A stretch of 64,000 nt of DNA from Aphodosoma sp045126975 (GTDB taxonomy: Bacteria; Bacteroidota; Bacteroidia; Bacteroidales; Paludibacteraceae). The notes under the pieces were generated by a model, which was not told where the DNA came from, did no database searches, and saw nothing but the letters and a program-made list of their open reading frames with translations. The stretch spans positions 4,511 through 68,510 of the forward strand of contig JBGVPL010000006.1 of assembly GCA_045126975.1 (NCBI GenBank), written 5' to 3'. The position numbers were made by a program, and so were the translations under genes. This document shows, piece by piece, positions 45,801 through 54,055 of this stretch. Within the stretch, counting starts at the first letter, position 1. Every line of letters begins with the position of its first letter.

Positions 45801-46466
45801 GTATTTCCTAAAGTAGATTTATTGATAAATTTGGATTCAGATAGGTGGTGTGTACTTATTGATAGAGGAAGAATACCATTTGATCAGTCAACACTTGAGG
45901 TAATAAATAAAGTAGCCACAAAAACAGATTATATTTTATCAAATTATATTCTGTATCATTATAAATCATTTTTGCAACACCTTGATTGGGAATATAATTT
46001 TAATGTGGATAATATTGGGGTTATATTAGATAGTAAAAAATTCTCTGTGAAAGAGAAATATGATATTATTGAAATGATACCTATAGGCGTAATAAAAGAC
46101 TCTTTATCAATTGTAAATACTATAGTTGATGTTTTTTGTGAGGAACAAAAAGTAAATATAGATTTTGATGAATTATTGTGTTTGTTAGAAAAGTCTAATG
46201 TTACTGATAAGAAAATTGAATTAATCACGTATGTTCTTAGAAATACTGATTATAGTCAAACAGAAATTATGCGAATACTTGCAGCAATAGGGATTCCTTA
46301 TTCTGAAGTCGGTGATAAAAGTAAAAGACCATTATTAATTAATCATATACTAAATAAAAATCTTTTGGATACTTTAGTTAAAATCGGATTTATTTCTTCA
46401 TATAGTAAAGAGAAAGATTCTAACATGTTACGAATTTATCCAACAAGAAAAGATAAGAATAATTAA
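42888..46466 (+). CDS. KAP/YobI-like membrane P-loop NTPase
   Basis: A 1192-residue protein. Walker A GPYGSGKSS (43-51); an acidic Asn/Asp stretch (about 78-95); two TM segments (about 141-158 and 181-201) between Walker A and Walker B; Walker B VVIIEDLDRF (246-255). The two TM helices inserted inside the NTPase core are the hallmark of KAP-type NTPases, and the N-terminus LLPKKLGTKEGSY fits the YobI-like group. The remaining 900 residues are helical with no recognised domain. It could act as a membrane-bound sensor or switch for the TIR protein (inference). Confidence 0.78.
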   Translation: MTIDTLLPKKLGTKEGSYKSVEELNQVLSSAEKLHIKNIALTGPYGSGKSSVLITLREDFPEGRNYLPISLATLQVNEEDNNSDDNTNNDNTSDDEKRIEKLNRKIEYSILQQLIYREEAKTVPNSRFKRIVHLSNCELIKYPLLVVISLIFFLILFEPEFARVESIYNFFCWGNTWNTVFDFIAVGWLLGLLFFTIRYVFKSYSNSKLNKLNLKDAEIEVVENNSIFNRHLDEILYFFQVTKYDVVIIEDLDRFGTPNIFLKLRELNQIINASKIVGRHVTFVYAVKDDIFKDEERTKFFDYIITVIPIINPSNSKDKLKAALEGKECGEDISDDDLSEMAFFIQDMRILTNIVNEYKQYRDKLCTNQGTQLNKTKLLAMIVYKNYYPQDFALLHRRQGKIYECISKKAYFISQAIEEIDKKENNLRKQEQDYERDINLSKTDLRRLFLVNLWHTISSNLISIQIGNAYYALEDIATKEQLFNELLTMQSVTYQYSSGYTYTRSKSIDFKRIDEAINYSKRLDLKEKDSYYFQEEFKQIQRERALIKSQKLQYLIKNYKLNEKEEFKNIKLTPMMNVFIRRGYIDEEYYDYISYFYEGMVSLSDRDFLLAIKTEESKPYDYHIDKIDNFVKELKEYMFESDAILNIELLDFLAVSTEIHKDKFEHVMSRLERDNAPLQFLAEYYIEGKQGQRVFEHYIENVDAWTNFVNWKDVDERDNLIEAYLKYCIKLSEDSQKWLNGNFKFLVEHIDGITLDRASQLVANSCFDKLCFESDELLNCVIKNKTYVVNLNNLFVVTRYLSKDVTTLSEESLNYTRIIETNNEDFIDYVKGNISIVLQELRNITKDDSSDSLLYILNLKDIDSEIKKQYLTNAINRIDNFNDIDSNFFSIAIETQIVLPTWDNISLYYDNDCNDKIPKIFYNYINNYAEELSQEKCSTSLDNRDDLYTDLFGCNSLSIDNYKKLLFSFDGVFPKVDLLINLDSDRWCVLIDRGRIPFDQSTLEVINKVATKTDYILSNYILYHYKSFLQHLDWEYNFNVDNIGVILDSKKFSVKEKYDIIEMIPIGVIKDSLSIVNTIVDVFCEEQKVNIDFDELLCLLEKSNVTDKKIELITYVLRNTDYSQTEIMRILAAIGIPYSEVGDKSKRPLLINHILNKNLLDTLVKIGFISSYSKEKDSNMLRIYPTRKDKNN

Positions 46467-46521
46467 TTGGTTCATAATGATACCTAAATTCTATAATTTA
46501 ATTATAAATAAAGAGTGGATA

Positions 46522-47940
46522 ATGGATATACAAGAAATACAAAATCGAAAAGAAGATCAAACATTTGATTGTAAGAGTATTCAAATTGAACCGAAAGCGT
46601 TAGCAATTCCTATAGTTGCTATGGCAAATGCTGATGGTGGAGTAATTGCTATTGGTGTGAGTGATAAGACTCGTCGCATAGAAGGCATAAATCAATATAC
46701 GGAGAAATTAAATGAGTTGTTGCGTGTACCGATGGATTTCTGCATACCATCAGTTAAAGTCAGGTATTCTTATTTATCTGTTGTGGATTGTGAGGGTAAT
46801 GAAAACCGTATTTTGTTAATGCAAGTACCTGCTAGTTCGAGTCTTCATACTAATCAAGCAGATGAAGCATTTATGCGTGTTGGGGATAAAAGTCGTAAAC
46901 TTAACTTTGATGAGCGTATGCAACTGATGTATGATAAGGGAGAACGTTATTACGAAGATCAGACAGCTTATGGAGCAACGATAGCAGATATAGATATGAA
47001 TGCAGTTAACGATTATGTAAAGGTAATTGGATATGGGAAAACTGCAATGGAATATCTTCTAGAAAATAACGACTTTGTAACAGAATGTGATGGAATGCAG
47101 AAGGTTAGCAATGCATGTGTGTTGCTTTTTGGAAAGAATCCTCAGAAATTTTTTCCACGTGCTAGAACCCGATTTGTACGTTATGAGGGGCATGAAGAAA
47201 AAGTGGGAACGGAGATGAATGTGATAAAAGATGTAATATTTGAAGGTACTATATTAAATCAGATTGTTAAAACTGTTGACTTTTTGGAAACTCAAGTTCG
47301 AGAACATTCGTTTCTTGGTGCCAACGGATTATTTGTAACAAATCGGAATTATCCAAAATTTGCAATACAAGAGTTGGTGGTTAATAGCGTTTGTCATAGA
47401 GATTATAGTATAAAAGGGACAGAAATCCAAATAAAGATGTTTGATGATAGGTTAGTAGTTGAATCTCCAGGAAGGTTGCCCGGTTTGGTAAGAGCAGAAA
47501 ATATTCGACATACCCATTTCTCGCGAAATCCAAAGATTGCAGAGTTTTTGAAGAATTACAATTACGTAAAAGAGTTTGGTGAAGGTATTGATCGTATATG
47601 TTGTGAATTGGAAAGTCGTGGTGCTATTATTCCGTCTTTTCAATTGGATGCTTTTATTTTAAAAGTTAAGTTGATGTCAGAGTTTAATGAAAAAATGCCA
47701 ACTAAGGTTGTGCTTGGCGAGACACTTGGCGAGACACTTGGCGAGACGGAACTAACAGAAAGACAGTTGCGTATATATAATGAGATAAAACGTAATGTTT
47801 CTCATACAGCTAAAAGTTTGGCGAGACAGTTAGAATTATCTCAACGAACTGTAGAAAGAGAAATTTCGTTTTTAAGGAGCAATGGATTTATCGATAAAAG
47901 CACTAAAGAAAATAAGAGTAAATGGGTGGTGTTGAAATGA
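46522..47940 (+). CDS. AlbA_2 / HATPase-like / winged-helix protein
   Basis: From ATG 46522 (an upstream ATG at 46477 is possible) a 472-residue protein: AlbA_2 domain (about 10-125, ANADGGVIAIGVSD, EAFMRVGDKSRKLN), an ATPase-like region (about 290-375, AIQELVVNSVCHRDYS, VVESPGRLPG, EFGEGIDRI), a linker with three LGETLGET repeats, and a C-terminal winged helix (about 410-472). Such proteins are thought to be regulators and occur often in defence islands. Last gene of the four-gene run. Confidence 0.82.
   Translation: MDIQEIQNRKEDQTFDCKSIQIEPKALAIPIVAMANADGGVIAIGVSDKTRRIEGINQYTEKLNELLRVPMDFCIPSVKVRYSYLSVVDCEGNENRILLMQVPASSSLHTNQADEAFMRVGDKSRKLNFDERMQLMYDKGERYYEDQTAYGATIADIDMNAVNDYVKVIGYGKTAMEYLLENNDFVTECDGMQKVSNACVLLFGKNPQKFFPRARTRFVRYEGHEEKVGTEMNVIKDVIFEGTILNQIVKTVDFLETQVREHSFLGANGLFVTNRNYPKFAIQELVVNSVCHRDYSIKGTEIQIKMFDDRLVVESPGRLPGLVRAENIRHTHFSRNPKIAEFLKNYNYVKEFGEGIDRICCELESRGAIIPSFQLDAFILKVKLMSEFNEKMPTKVVLGETLGETLGETELTERQLRIYNEIKRNVSHTAKSLARQLELSQRTVEREISFLRSNGFIDKSTKENKSKWVVLK
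47713..47748 (+). repeat. 12-bp tandem repeat in the AlbA_2 linker
   Basis: Three copies of CTTGGCGAGACA encode LGET repeats between the ATPase-like region and the winged helix. A copy-number change would keep the frame and alter linker length. Confidence 0.9.
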
Positions 47941-47968
47941 AGATGAGGAGAATTGTATAGAATGATAT

Positions 47969-47999
47969 TTTGTTAGTGTTGATATTTTTTGTAACTTTG
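47969..47999 (+). promoter_or_regulatory. Consensus promoter of the MFS gene
   Basis: TTTG at 47969-47972, 19 bp gap, TAACTTTG at 47992-47999; 23 bp before the ATG at 48023. Confidence 0.85.
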
Positions 48000-48022
48000 C
48001 GCATTAAAAATAAATTAGGTAA

Positions 48023-49351
48023 ATGGTATTAAATATGAAAACTAAACCAAGATTAAGTTTTGGACAAATCCTATCGATGAGTATGGGATTTTTGGGTATT
48101 CAGATGGGATTTGCGTTGCAAAATGCTAATGCGAGTCGTATTTTGCAAACGTATGGTGCTGGTGTAGAACACCTTTCGTGGTTCTGGATTGTGGCACCGT
48201 TGACTGGTATGATTGTGCAACCTATTATTGGTCACTATAGCGACCAGACATGGTGCAGATTGGGCCGTCGTCGTCCTTACTTTTTGGTTGGCGCGATATT
48301 AACTGCTATTGCACTTATTTTGATGCCAAATGCAGGTATATTTTCAGCAGTGTTGCCTGCTGTGTTTGTGGGTGCGGGCTTTTTGATGATTATGGATGCG
48401 AGTATTAACGTGACGATGGAGCCATTCCGTGCTTTGGTGGCTGATATGTTGCCTGATGAGCAATCGACAGTAGGTTTTTCGGTGCAAACATTCTTGATTG
48501 GTGTGGGTGCTGTGATAGGTTCGTGGTTGCCTTACGTGATGTTGAATTGGTTTGGATTGGGCGATGCAATGTCTGCATCAGGTGTGCCATTGAATTTGGT
48601 TTATTCGTTCTATGTAGGTGCTGCAGTGTTGATAATCACTATATTGTGGACTATTACGCACACTAAAGAGTATTCGCCAGAGGAATTGGCTGAGTTTTCG
48701 AATAAAGAGGTAGAAGAGGAAAAACCTAAATTCACTGATTTGTTCCGTGACTTCGCAAATATGCCAAAAACAATGTTGCAACTTGGTGTAGTTCAGTTCT
48801 TTTCGTGGATTGCATTGTTTGGTATGTGGGTATATACTACTCCTGCAGTGGCACAACATATTTATGGTGCAGAGGATGCGACATCTCCACTTTATCAACA
48901 AGCAGGCGACTGGGTAGGCGTGATTTTTGGCGTGTATAATTTTGTGGCTATGTTGTTTGCGCTTTGCTTGATACCTATTTCGAAGAAATTAGGTCGTAAG
49001 ACTACACATGCTATTGCATTGATTATTGGTGGTTTGAGTCTTATATCTATCTATTTTATTAACAATGACCAAATGTTGATATTGCCTATGATAGGAATTG
49101 GTATTGCTTGGGCATCGATTTTGGCTATGCCATACGCGATATTGGCTCCTGCATTACCAGCTGGTAAAACAGGTGTTTATATGGGTATATTTAACTTCTT
49201 TATTACTATACCGCAGATTATTAATGCGTTGTTTAGTGGTTTGGTATTGAAGTATTTCTTTGGGCTTGAGGCAATTTGGATGATGGTGTTGTCGGGCGCA
49301 TTTCTTTTGATAGGTGCTGTAACAGTGATGTTTATAAAAGAAAAGAATTAA
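48023..49351 (+). CDS. MFS sugar transporter (GPH/SLC45-like)
   Basis: A 442-residue permease with about 12 hydrophobic segments. The signature WIVAPLTGMIVQPIIGHYSD and TWCRLGRRRPYFLVGA is that of the GPH/SLC45-like disaccharide transporters of Bacteroidota. It lies 70 bp upstream of a secreted alpha-amylase, so maltose or maltooligosaccharide uptake is likely (inference). An alternative ATG lies 12 bp inside. Confidence 0.85.
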   Translation: MVLNMKTKPRLSFGQILSMSMGFLGIQMGFALQNANASRILQTYGAGVEHLSWFWIVAPLTGMIVQPIIGHYSDQTWCRLGRRRPYFLVGAILTAIALILMPNAGIFSAVLPAVFVGAGFLMIMDASINVTMEPFRALVADMLPDEQSTVGFSVQTFLIGVGAVIGSWLPYVMLNWFGLGDAMSASGVPLNLVYSFYVGAAVLIITILWTITHTKEYSPEELAEFSNKEVEEEKPKFTDLFRDFANMPKTMLQLGVVQFFSWIALFGMWVYTTPAVAQHIYGAEDATSPLYQQAGDWVGVIFGVYNFVAMLFALCLIPISKKLGRKTTHAIALIIGGLSLISIYFINNDQMLILPMIGIGIAWASILAMPYAILAPALPAGKTGVYMGIFNFFITIPQIINALFSGLVLKYFFGLEAIWMMVLSGAFLLIGAVTVMFIKEKN

Positions 49352-49412
49352 TTTGAAAAGACATAATAACAGAAAAACATAATTTTTTGTTGTTATGTTC
49401 TTTTGTCTTAAT
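49352..49412. repeat. Inverted AAAAGACATAA / TTATGTTCTTTTGTCTT element
   Basis: GAAAAGACATAATAACAG faces TTGTTATGTTCTTTTGTC in the gap between transporter and amylase. It can form a strong hairpin and open reading through it gives a false upstream start for the amylase. Confidence 0.8.
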
Positions 49413-49421
49413 TATATACAA

Positions 49422-51302
49422 ATGAAAAAATTGTTTCTTTTAATATTGTGCATTGTGTATTGTGCATTGTGCATTGACGTAATGGCGACATTGCCTGTGC
49501 GTGATGGGAGATTGAAAAAGATGAAATTGTATGAAAGAGTAGAGCCTGCGTCGTGGTGGGCAGGTATGGAAAATCCAGAATTGCAATTGATGTTTTATGG
49601 TGCAGGAGTAGGGCGTTGTCAGGTAGGCGTGTTGAGCGATGTGTTGAAAATTACGAGAGTAGAGCGTACAGAAAATCAAAATTACTTGTTTGTGTATCTT
49701 GATACGAAAGATGTACCTGCAGGTGAGTATGAGATAGTTTTGCGTGGTCCGCTCAAGACCGCTACGGTGAAATATGAGTTGAAAGAGCGTCGTGAAGGGT
49801 CGGCTATGCGTGAGAGTTTTGGTTCGCAAGATGCGGTGTATTTGTTGATGCCTGATAGGTTTGCGAATGGTAATCCTGAGAATGATAATGTAGAGGGTTA
49901 TTTGCAAAAGGTGGATAATACCAATCTTCATCAACGTCAAGGTGGTGATATTGAGGGGATAATTCAGCATTTGGATTATATTGCTGATTTGGGTATGACT
50001 GCACTTTGGACTACTCCGTTACTTGATGATAATGACTCGCTTTATTCATATCATCATTATTCGACTACTAATTTTTATAAAGTTGACCCTCGTTTTGGTA
50101 CAAATGAAGATTTTGTGCGTTTGGTGGAAGAGTGTCATCGTCATGGTTTGAAATATATTATGGATATTGTGCCAAACCATGTTAATCCACGACATTGGTG
50201 GCATAATGATTTGCCAGATTCTACTTGGTATAATCAATGGCCAGAGTTTACACGTACTAACTATAAAATTGTAGTAGCAGCAGATTCTCATGCTTCGAAA
50301 GCAGATAGAGATTTATTGCAAAAAGGTTGGTTTGATACAAATATGGCAGATTTGAATTATAATAATCCTTTGTTGTTTGATTATGTTCTTCAGTCATATA
50401 TTTATTGGGCAGAGTTGACTGGTTTAGATGGTTTTCGTGTTGATACATACCCATATAACGACTTGAATTTGGCTTCAAAATTGATGGCTGGTATTCGTCG
50501 TGAATATCCAAATATCAATCTTGTGGGCGAATGTTGGGTGAAGAGTGTTCCGGAAATGGCATATTTCCAAACTGGAAATAATAACCGCGATGGATTTGAT
50601 TCTAATTTGCCATCGGTAATGGATTTTATATTGAAAGATTGGTTTGAAATGGCTTTTGTAGAAAAAGAGGAGTGGGATAAAGGTTTGATACGTTTTTATA
50701 ACCATTTTGCACAAGATTTTGCGTTGCCAAATCCTGATTTAGTGATGAATATGCTTGATAATCATGATATGGCGCGTTATAGCAATGCTGTAAAAGATAG
50801 TGTGAAACTAATAAAAATGGGTATGGCTATGTTGGCTACTGTGCGTGGTTATCCTCAATATTATTATGGTGACGAGGTGTTGATTGATGGTAAAGGCGGT
50901 TCGTATGAAGATGCACGTCATTGTTTCTCTGGTGGTTGGGCGCATCATGAAGTAAATGCATTTGATTCTACACAACGCACAAAACAACAAAATGAGGTAC
51001 ATGATTATCTTCGTTCGATATTACAATTCCGCAAAACGTCAGAAGCTCTTACTAAAGGAAAAATGACTCATTTTTTGCCTGATGATGGTATTTATTGCTA
51101 TTTTCGTTATACTGATAACCAAACTGTTATGGTATTAGTGAATAAAAATGCAAAAGCCAAAGAGGTTAATCTTGAGCGTTTTAATGAGATGAATATTGTT
51201 GGTCGTCAGGTTCGTGATGTGGTAACGGGTAAGGAGATGAAATTGAAAGATACGCATAAATTTGCAGGTAAGACAGTTACGATATTGGAAATATTAAATT
51301 AG
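49422..51302 (+). CDS. Secreted GH13 alpha-amylase / cyclomaltodextrinase-like
   Basis: 626 residues from ATG 49422. The signal peptide core CIVYCALCI is encoded by an ATTGTGC heptamer array. An N-terminal cyclomaltodextrinase-type domain (about 25-120) precedes the GH13 barrel: nucleophile Asp in GLDGFRVDTYPY, acid/base Glu in LVGECWV, and the stabiliser in MLDNHDMARY. A C-terminal beta domain ends the protein. Hydrolyses starch, maltodextrins or cyclodextrins in the periplasm or at the surface, feeding the adjacent transporter. Confidence 0.92.
   Translation: MKKLFLLILCIVYCALCIDVMATLPVRDGRLKKMKLYERVEPASWWAGMENPELQLMFYGAGVGRCQVGVLSDVLKITRVERTENQNYLFVYLDTKDVPAGEYEIVLRGPLKTATVKYELKERREGSAMRESFGSQDAVYLLMPDRFANGNPENDNVEGYLQKVDNTNLHQRQGGDIEGIIQHLDYIADLGMTALWTTPLLDDNDSLYSYHHYSTTNFYKVDPRFGTNEDFVRLVEECHRHGLKYIMDIVPNHVNPRHWWHNDLPDSTWYNQWPEFTRTNYKIVVAADSHASKADRDLLQKGWFDTNMADLNYNNPLLFDYVLQSYIYWAELTGLDGFRVDTYPYNDLNLASKLMAGIRREYPNINLVGECWVKSVPEMAYFQTGNNNRDGFDSNLPSVMDFILKDWFEMAFVEKEEWDKGLIRFYNHFAQDFALPNPDLVMNMLDNHDMARYSNAVKDSVKLIKMGMAMLATVRGYPQYYYGDEVLIDGKGGSYEDARHCFSGGWAHHEVNAFDSTQRTKQQNEVHDYLRSILQFRKTSEALTKGKMTHFLPDDGIYCYFRYTDNQTVMVLVNKNAKAKEVNLERFNEMNIVGRQVRDVVTGKEMKLKDTHKFAGKTVTILEILN
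49447..49477 (+). repeat. (ATTGTGC)n array inside the amylase signal peptide
   Basis: TTGTGCATTGTGTATTGTGC-type heptamers encode CIVYCALCI. Confidence 0.85.
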
Positions 51303-51317
51303 AAAAATTTATAGTAG

Positions 51318-51348
51318 AAAAGTGCGATTTGTATCGCACTTTTTTTTA
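51318..51348 (+). terminator. Amylase terminator
   Basis: AAAAGTGCGAT pairs with ATCGCACTTTT across a 4-base loop, followed by T-rich sequence. Confidence 0.9.
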
Positions 51349-51358
51349 TTTTTCATAT

Positions 51359-51389
51359 TTTGTAGTACGAAAAAAAATTATTACCTTTG
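51359..51389 (+). promoter_or_regulatory. Consensus promoter of the DUF4199 gene
   Basis: TTTG at 51359-51362, 19 bp gap, TACCTTTG at 51382-51389, only 11 bp before the ATG at 51401, so the transcript may be almost leaderless. Confidence 0.8.
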
Positions 51390-51400
51390 TATGACTTATT

Positions 51401-51934
51401 ATGTTGAAAAAAATGGGTACGAATATGAATAGACATGCTATGAATTTTGGTGCAATAATGGGGTTGGTCTTTTCGATTAACTTCTTGATTACTACTATGA
51501 AGAGTCTTGCTTTTTTGCAGTATGGGTTTGTGGTGGTGATAATATATTTGGTGTATAGGTTTGCAGTGCACTGTCGTGAGAATGTGATGGATGGGGTGAT
51601 GTCGTATGGTTCGGCGTTGTGGTATGTGATGCAATTGTTTATGTATGGGTCGATGATTTCGGCTTTAGTGCGTTATGTGTTTTATATGTATATTAAGCCT
51701 GATTTTTTGGAAAATCAGTTGAATGAAATGATACAGGCTTTGCAGGGTACGCCTATGGCAGAGGTGATTACGGGAGATGTTTATCAACAGACTGTGGAAT
51801 TGATGACTCCGTTGAATATGGCATTGCAGGCGATTTGGGTGGATTTGATTTTGGGATTGTTATCGGGACTTGTTATAGCTGGAGTTGTGAAGAAGGCGGA
51901 GAGTCCGTTTTCGGATGGTGGTGTTGAGGAGTGA
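51401..51934 (+). CDS. DUF4199 membrane protein
   Basis: A 177-residue protein with four hydrophobic segments (about 15-33, 40-55, 72-93, 145-165) and the general layout of the DUF4199 family. The family commonly precedes a family 2 glycosyltransferase in Bacteroidota, as here. Role unknown. Confidence 0.8.
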   Translation: MLKKMGTNMNRHAMNFGAIMGLVFSINFLITTMKSLAFLQYGFVVVIIYLVYRFAVHCRENVMDGVMSYGSALWYVMQLFMYGSMISALVRYVFYMYIKPDFLENQLNEMIQALQGTPMAEVITGDVYQQTVELMTPLNMALQAIWVDLILGLLSGLVIAGVVKKAESPFSDGGVEE

Positions 51935-51944
51935 AAGTTTATAG

Positions 51945-51978
51945 AATTTTTAATTGTTAATTCTTAATTTTTAATTAG
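51945..51978. repeat. (TTAATTC)n heptamer array
   Basis: TTAATTG/TTAATTC/TTAATTT units fill the gap before the glycosyltransferase; same family as 27655-27690. Confidence 0.75.
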
Positions 51979-51982
51979 ATAT

Positions 51983-52933
51983 ATGGATATTTCGGTAATT
52001 GTGCCTTTGTTTAATGAGGCGGAGTCGTTGCCTGAGCTTTATGCTTGGATTCAGCGAGTGATGAATGAAAATAAGTTTTCGTATGAGGTTATATTTATAA
52101 ATGATGGTAGTACAGATAATTCTTGGCAGGTGATTCAAGATTTGAAGGCTAAGTCGGAGAATGTGCGTGCTATTCGTTTTCGCAGAAATTATGGTAAATC
52201 GCCTGCTTTGTTCTGTGGTTTTGAACGTGCAGAGGGTGAGGTGGTTATCACAATGGATGCCGACTTGCAAGATTCGCCAGATGAGATTCCTGAATTGTAT
52301 CGTATGGTGATGGAAGATGGTTATGACCTTGTGTCTGGCTGGAAACAAAAACGTTATGATAATACTTTTACAAAGAATATTCCTTCGAAAATATATAATG
52401 CTACAGCTCGCAAGGTTACGGGATTGAAGTTGCATGATATGAATTGTGGATTGAAGGCATATCGTAAAGAGGTGATTAAGAATATTGAAGTGTATGGCGA
52501 AATGCACCGTTATATTCCTTATTTGGCTAAAAATGCAGGTTATACTAATATTGGCGAGAAGGTGGTGATTCACCGTAAACGTCAGTATGGTGTTTCTAAA
52601 TTTGGATTGGAGCGTTTTGTGAATGGTTATCTTGACTTGTTTTCGCTCTATTTTCTTGATAAATTTGGTAAACAACCTATGCACTTCTTTGGTTTGTGGG
52701 GTAGTGTGATGTTTTTGATTGGTTTTGTGGCAGTTGTGGTTGTGGGTGCTATGAAGTTGATTGCACTTTCGAAAGGCGTGCCTGCTCCGTTGGTGACTGA
52801 TACTCCTTATTTTTATATTGCATTGACAATGATGCTGTTAGGTACGCAGATGTTCTTGTCGGGCTTTGTGGGTGAATTGGTTAGTCGTTCGAATGCCGAA
52901 AGAAATAAATATCATATTGCTGAAGAAATTTAA
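51983..52933 (+). CDS. Family 2 glycosyltransferase (dolichol-phosphate mannosyltransferase-like)
   Basis: A 316-residue membrane GT2: VIVPLFNEAESLPELY, the DXD-type region MDADLQDSPDEIP, NCGLKAYRKEV, and two C-terminal TM helices (about 233-255 and 268-295). This matches ArnC/GtrB-type transferases that load a sugar on undecaprenyl phosphate. The acceptor and sugar cannot be told. Confidence 0.92.
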   Translation: MDISVIVPLFNEAESLPELYAWIQRVMNENKFSYEVIFINDGSTDNSWQVIQDLKAKSENVRAIRFRRNYGKSPALFCGFERAEGEVVITMDADLQDSPDEIPELYRMVMEDGYDLVSGWKQKRYDNTFTKNIPSKIYNATARKVTGLKLHDMNCGLKAYRKEVIKNIEVYGEMHRYIPYLAKNAGYTNIGEKVVIHRKRQYGVSKFGLERFVNGYLDLFSLYFLDKFGKQPMHFFGLWGSVMFLIGFVAVVVVGAMKLIALSKGVPAPLVTDTPYFYIALTMMLLGTQMFLSGFVGELVSRSNAERNKYHIAEEI

Positions 52934-52963
52934 GACAAGATTATAGATAACAGATAACAGATA

Positions 52964-53485
52964 ATGGATATGAATTTTGAAGTTTTGGTGGCGTTTTTAT
53001 TAGCTGGACTAATTGTTTTTGGTGGTGTTTATATGCTTATGAATAGATTTTTCAAGCAAGAATCTGAGCGTAGAGCGTGGGAATGGCGCAAACAAAACAA
53101 TGATATAGTGTTGCCAATTCGTTTGAGAGCATACGAGCGTATTGTGTTGTTTTTGTCGCGTATAGAACCAAAGTCATTGTTGTTGCGTTTTGATTTTGCG
53201 GGTATGACGGTTTTGCAATTGCAACAAATGTTGTTGCAGGCAGTACGTGATGAATATGACCATAATGTTTCGCAACAGATATATATTAGTAAAGAGGCTT
53301 GGGCTTTGGTGGTTAATGCTCGAGAGGGACTTACTCAGTTGGTAAATACTTGTGCTTCGCAATTGAATGCACAGGCAGATGCTATGGAGTTGGCAAATCT
53401 TCTTTTGGCAGCGTATGCTTCTAATGCGCAGTCGCCAATAGATTTAGCCATTAATTATATCAAAAACGAAATGAAGCAATATTGA
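52964..53485 (+). CDS. Hypothetical single-TM protein
   Basis: A 173-residue protein with one N-terminal TM helix (about 6-26) and a soluble helical remainder (QRIYISKEAW-like segment QQIYISKEAWALV; LDLAINYIKNEM-like C-terminus PIDLAINYIKNEM). No family recognised. Lies in an envelope gene run, 30 bp after the glycosyltransferase. Confidence 0.8.
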   Translation: MDMNFEVLVAFLLAGLIVFGGVYMLMNRFFKQESERRAWEWRKQNNDIVLPIRLRAYERIVLFLSRIEPKSLLLRFDFAGMTVLQLQQMLLQAVRDEYDHNVSQQIYISKEAWALVVNAREGLTQLVNTCASQLNAQADAMELANLLLAAYASNAQSPIDLAINYIKNEMKQY

Positions 53486-53508
53486 TTTAGACACGAGATA
53501 TGAGATTT
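53486..53508 (+). repeat. (GACACGA)n repeat carrying a start codon
   Basis: TTAGACACGAGATATGAGA; the ATG of the next gene lies inside it, exactly as at 26702-26722. Confidence 0.8.
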
Positions 53509-54024
53509 TGGTGGATACTACATATTAAGAAGTTATTCTTGTCAATATTTATATTGATAGGTTTGATTTCGTGTAGTTCGGATGAGAGTTGTATGCAAGA
53601 GTTGAATTTTTCGATGAAAGCAGAGATATATCGTATGGTATTTGATGCATCAATCGAACAATTTGTGCCTGAGAAATATGCAGTGCCAATTTCATTGAAT
53701 GGACTTGGACGTGATTCATTATTGTATGATTCAACATTTACATCAACATTAAACATTCCACTTCAAAAGCTTGATACTATATCTTCTTTTGTGTTGACAA
53801 CTACTATTCAAGTTGATACAAATTATGTAACTACGGCAGATACAATCGATTTTTATCACACTAATGCAGTGGAGTTTATCTCGCTTGAATGTGGATGTAT
53901 TGTTACTAATAGTATTGTAGGAGTGGCTCAAACTACCCATTCTATTGATTCAATTGTAGTAGTTTCGCCGGAGGTGAATTTGCAGTCTGAAAACAATATT
54001 AGAATTTATTTGAGTCAGAGATAG
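53500..54024 (+). CDS. DUF6452-like lipoprotein
   Basis: A 174-residue lipoprotein with signal core FILIGLISC (lipid-modified Cys near 25) and a beta-rich body ending with LECGCIVTNSIVGV and NIRIYL. The size, cysteines and the DUF6048-like neighbour suggest the DUF6452 family. The start codon and first residues (MR) come from a GACACGA heptamer repeat. Confidence 0.75.
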   Translation: MRFWWILHIKKLFLSIFILIGLISCSSDESCMQELNFSMKAEIYRMVFDASIEQFVPEKYAVPISLNGLGRDSLLYDSTFTSTLNIPLQKLDTISSFVLTTTIQVDTNYVTTADTIDFYHTNAVEFISLECGCIVTNSIVGVAQTTHSIDSIVVVSPEVNLQSENNIRIYLSQR

Positions 54025-54055
54025 GAATTGAGAATTGGAAATTGAGAATAGAGAA

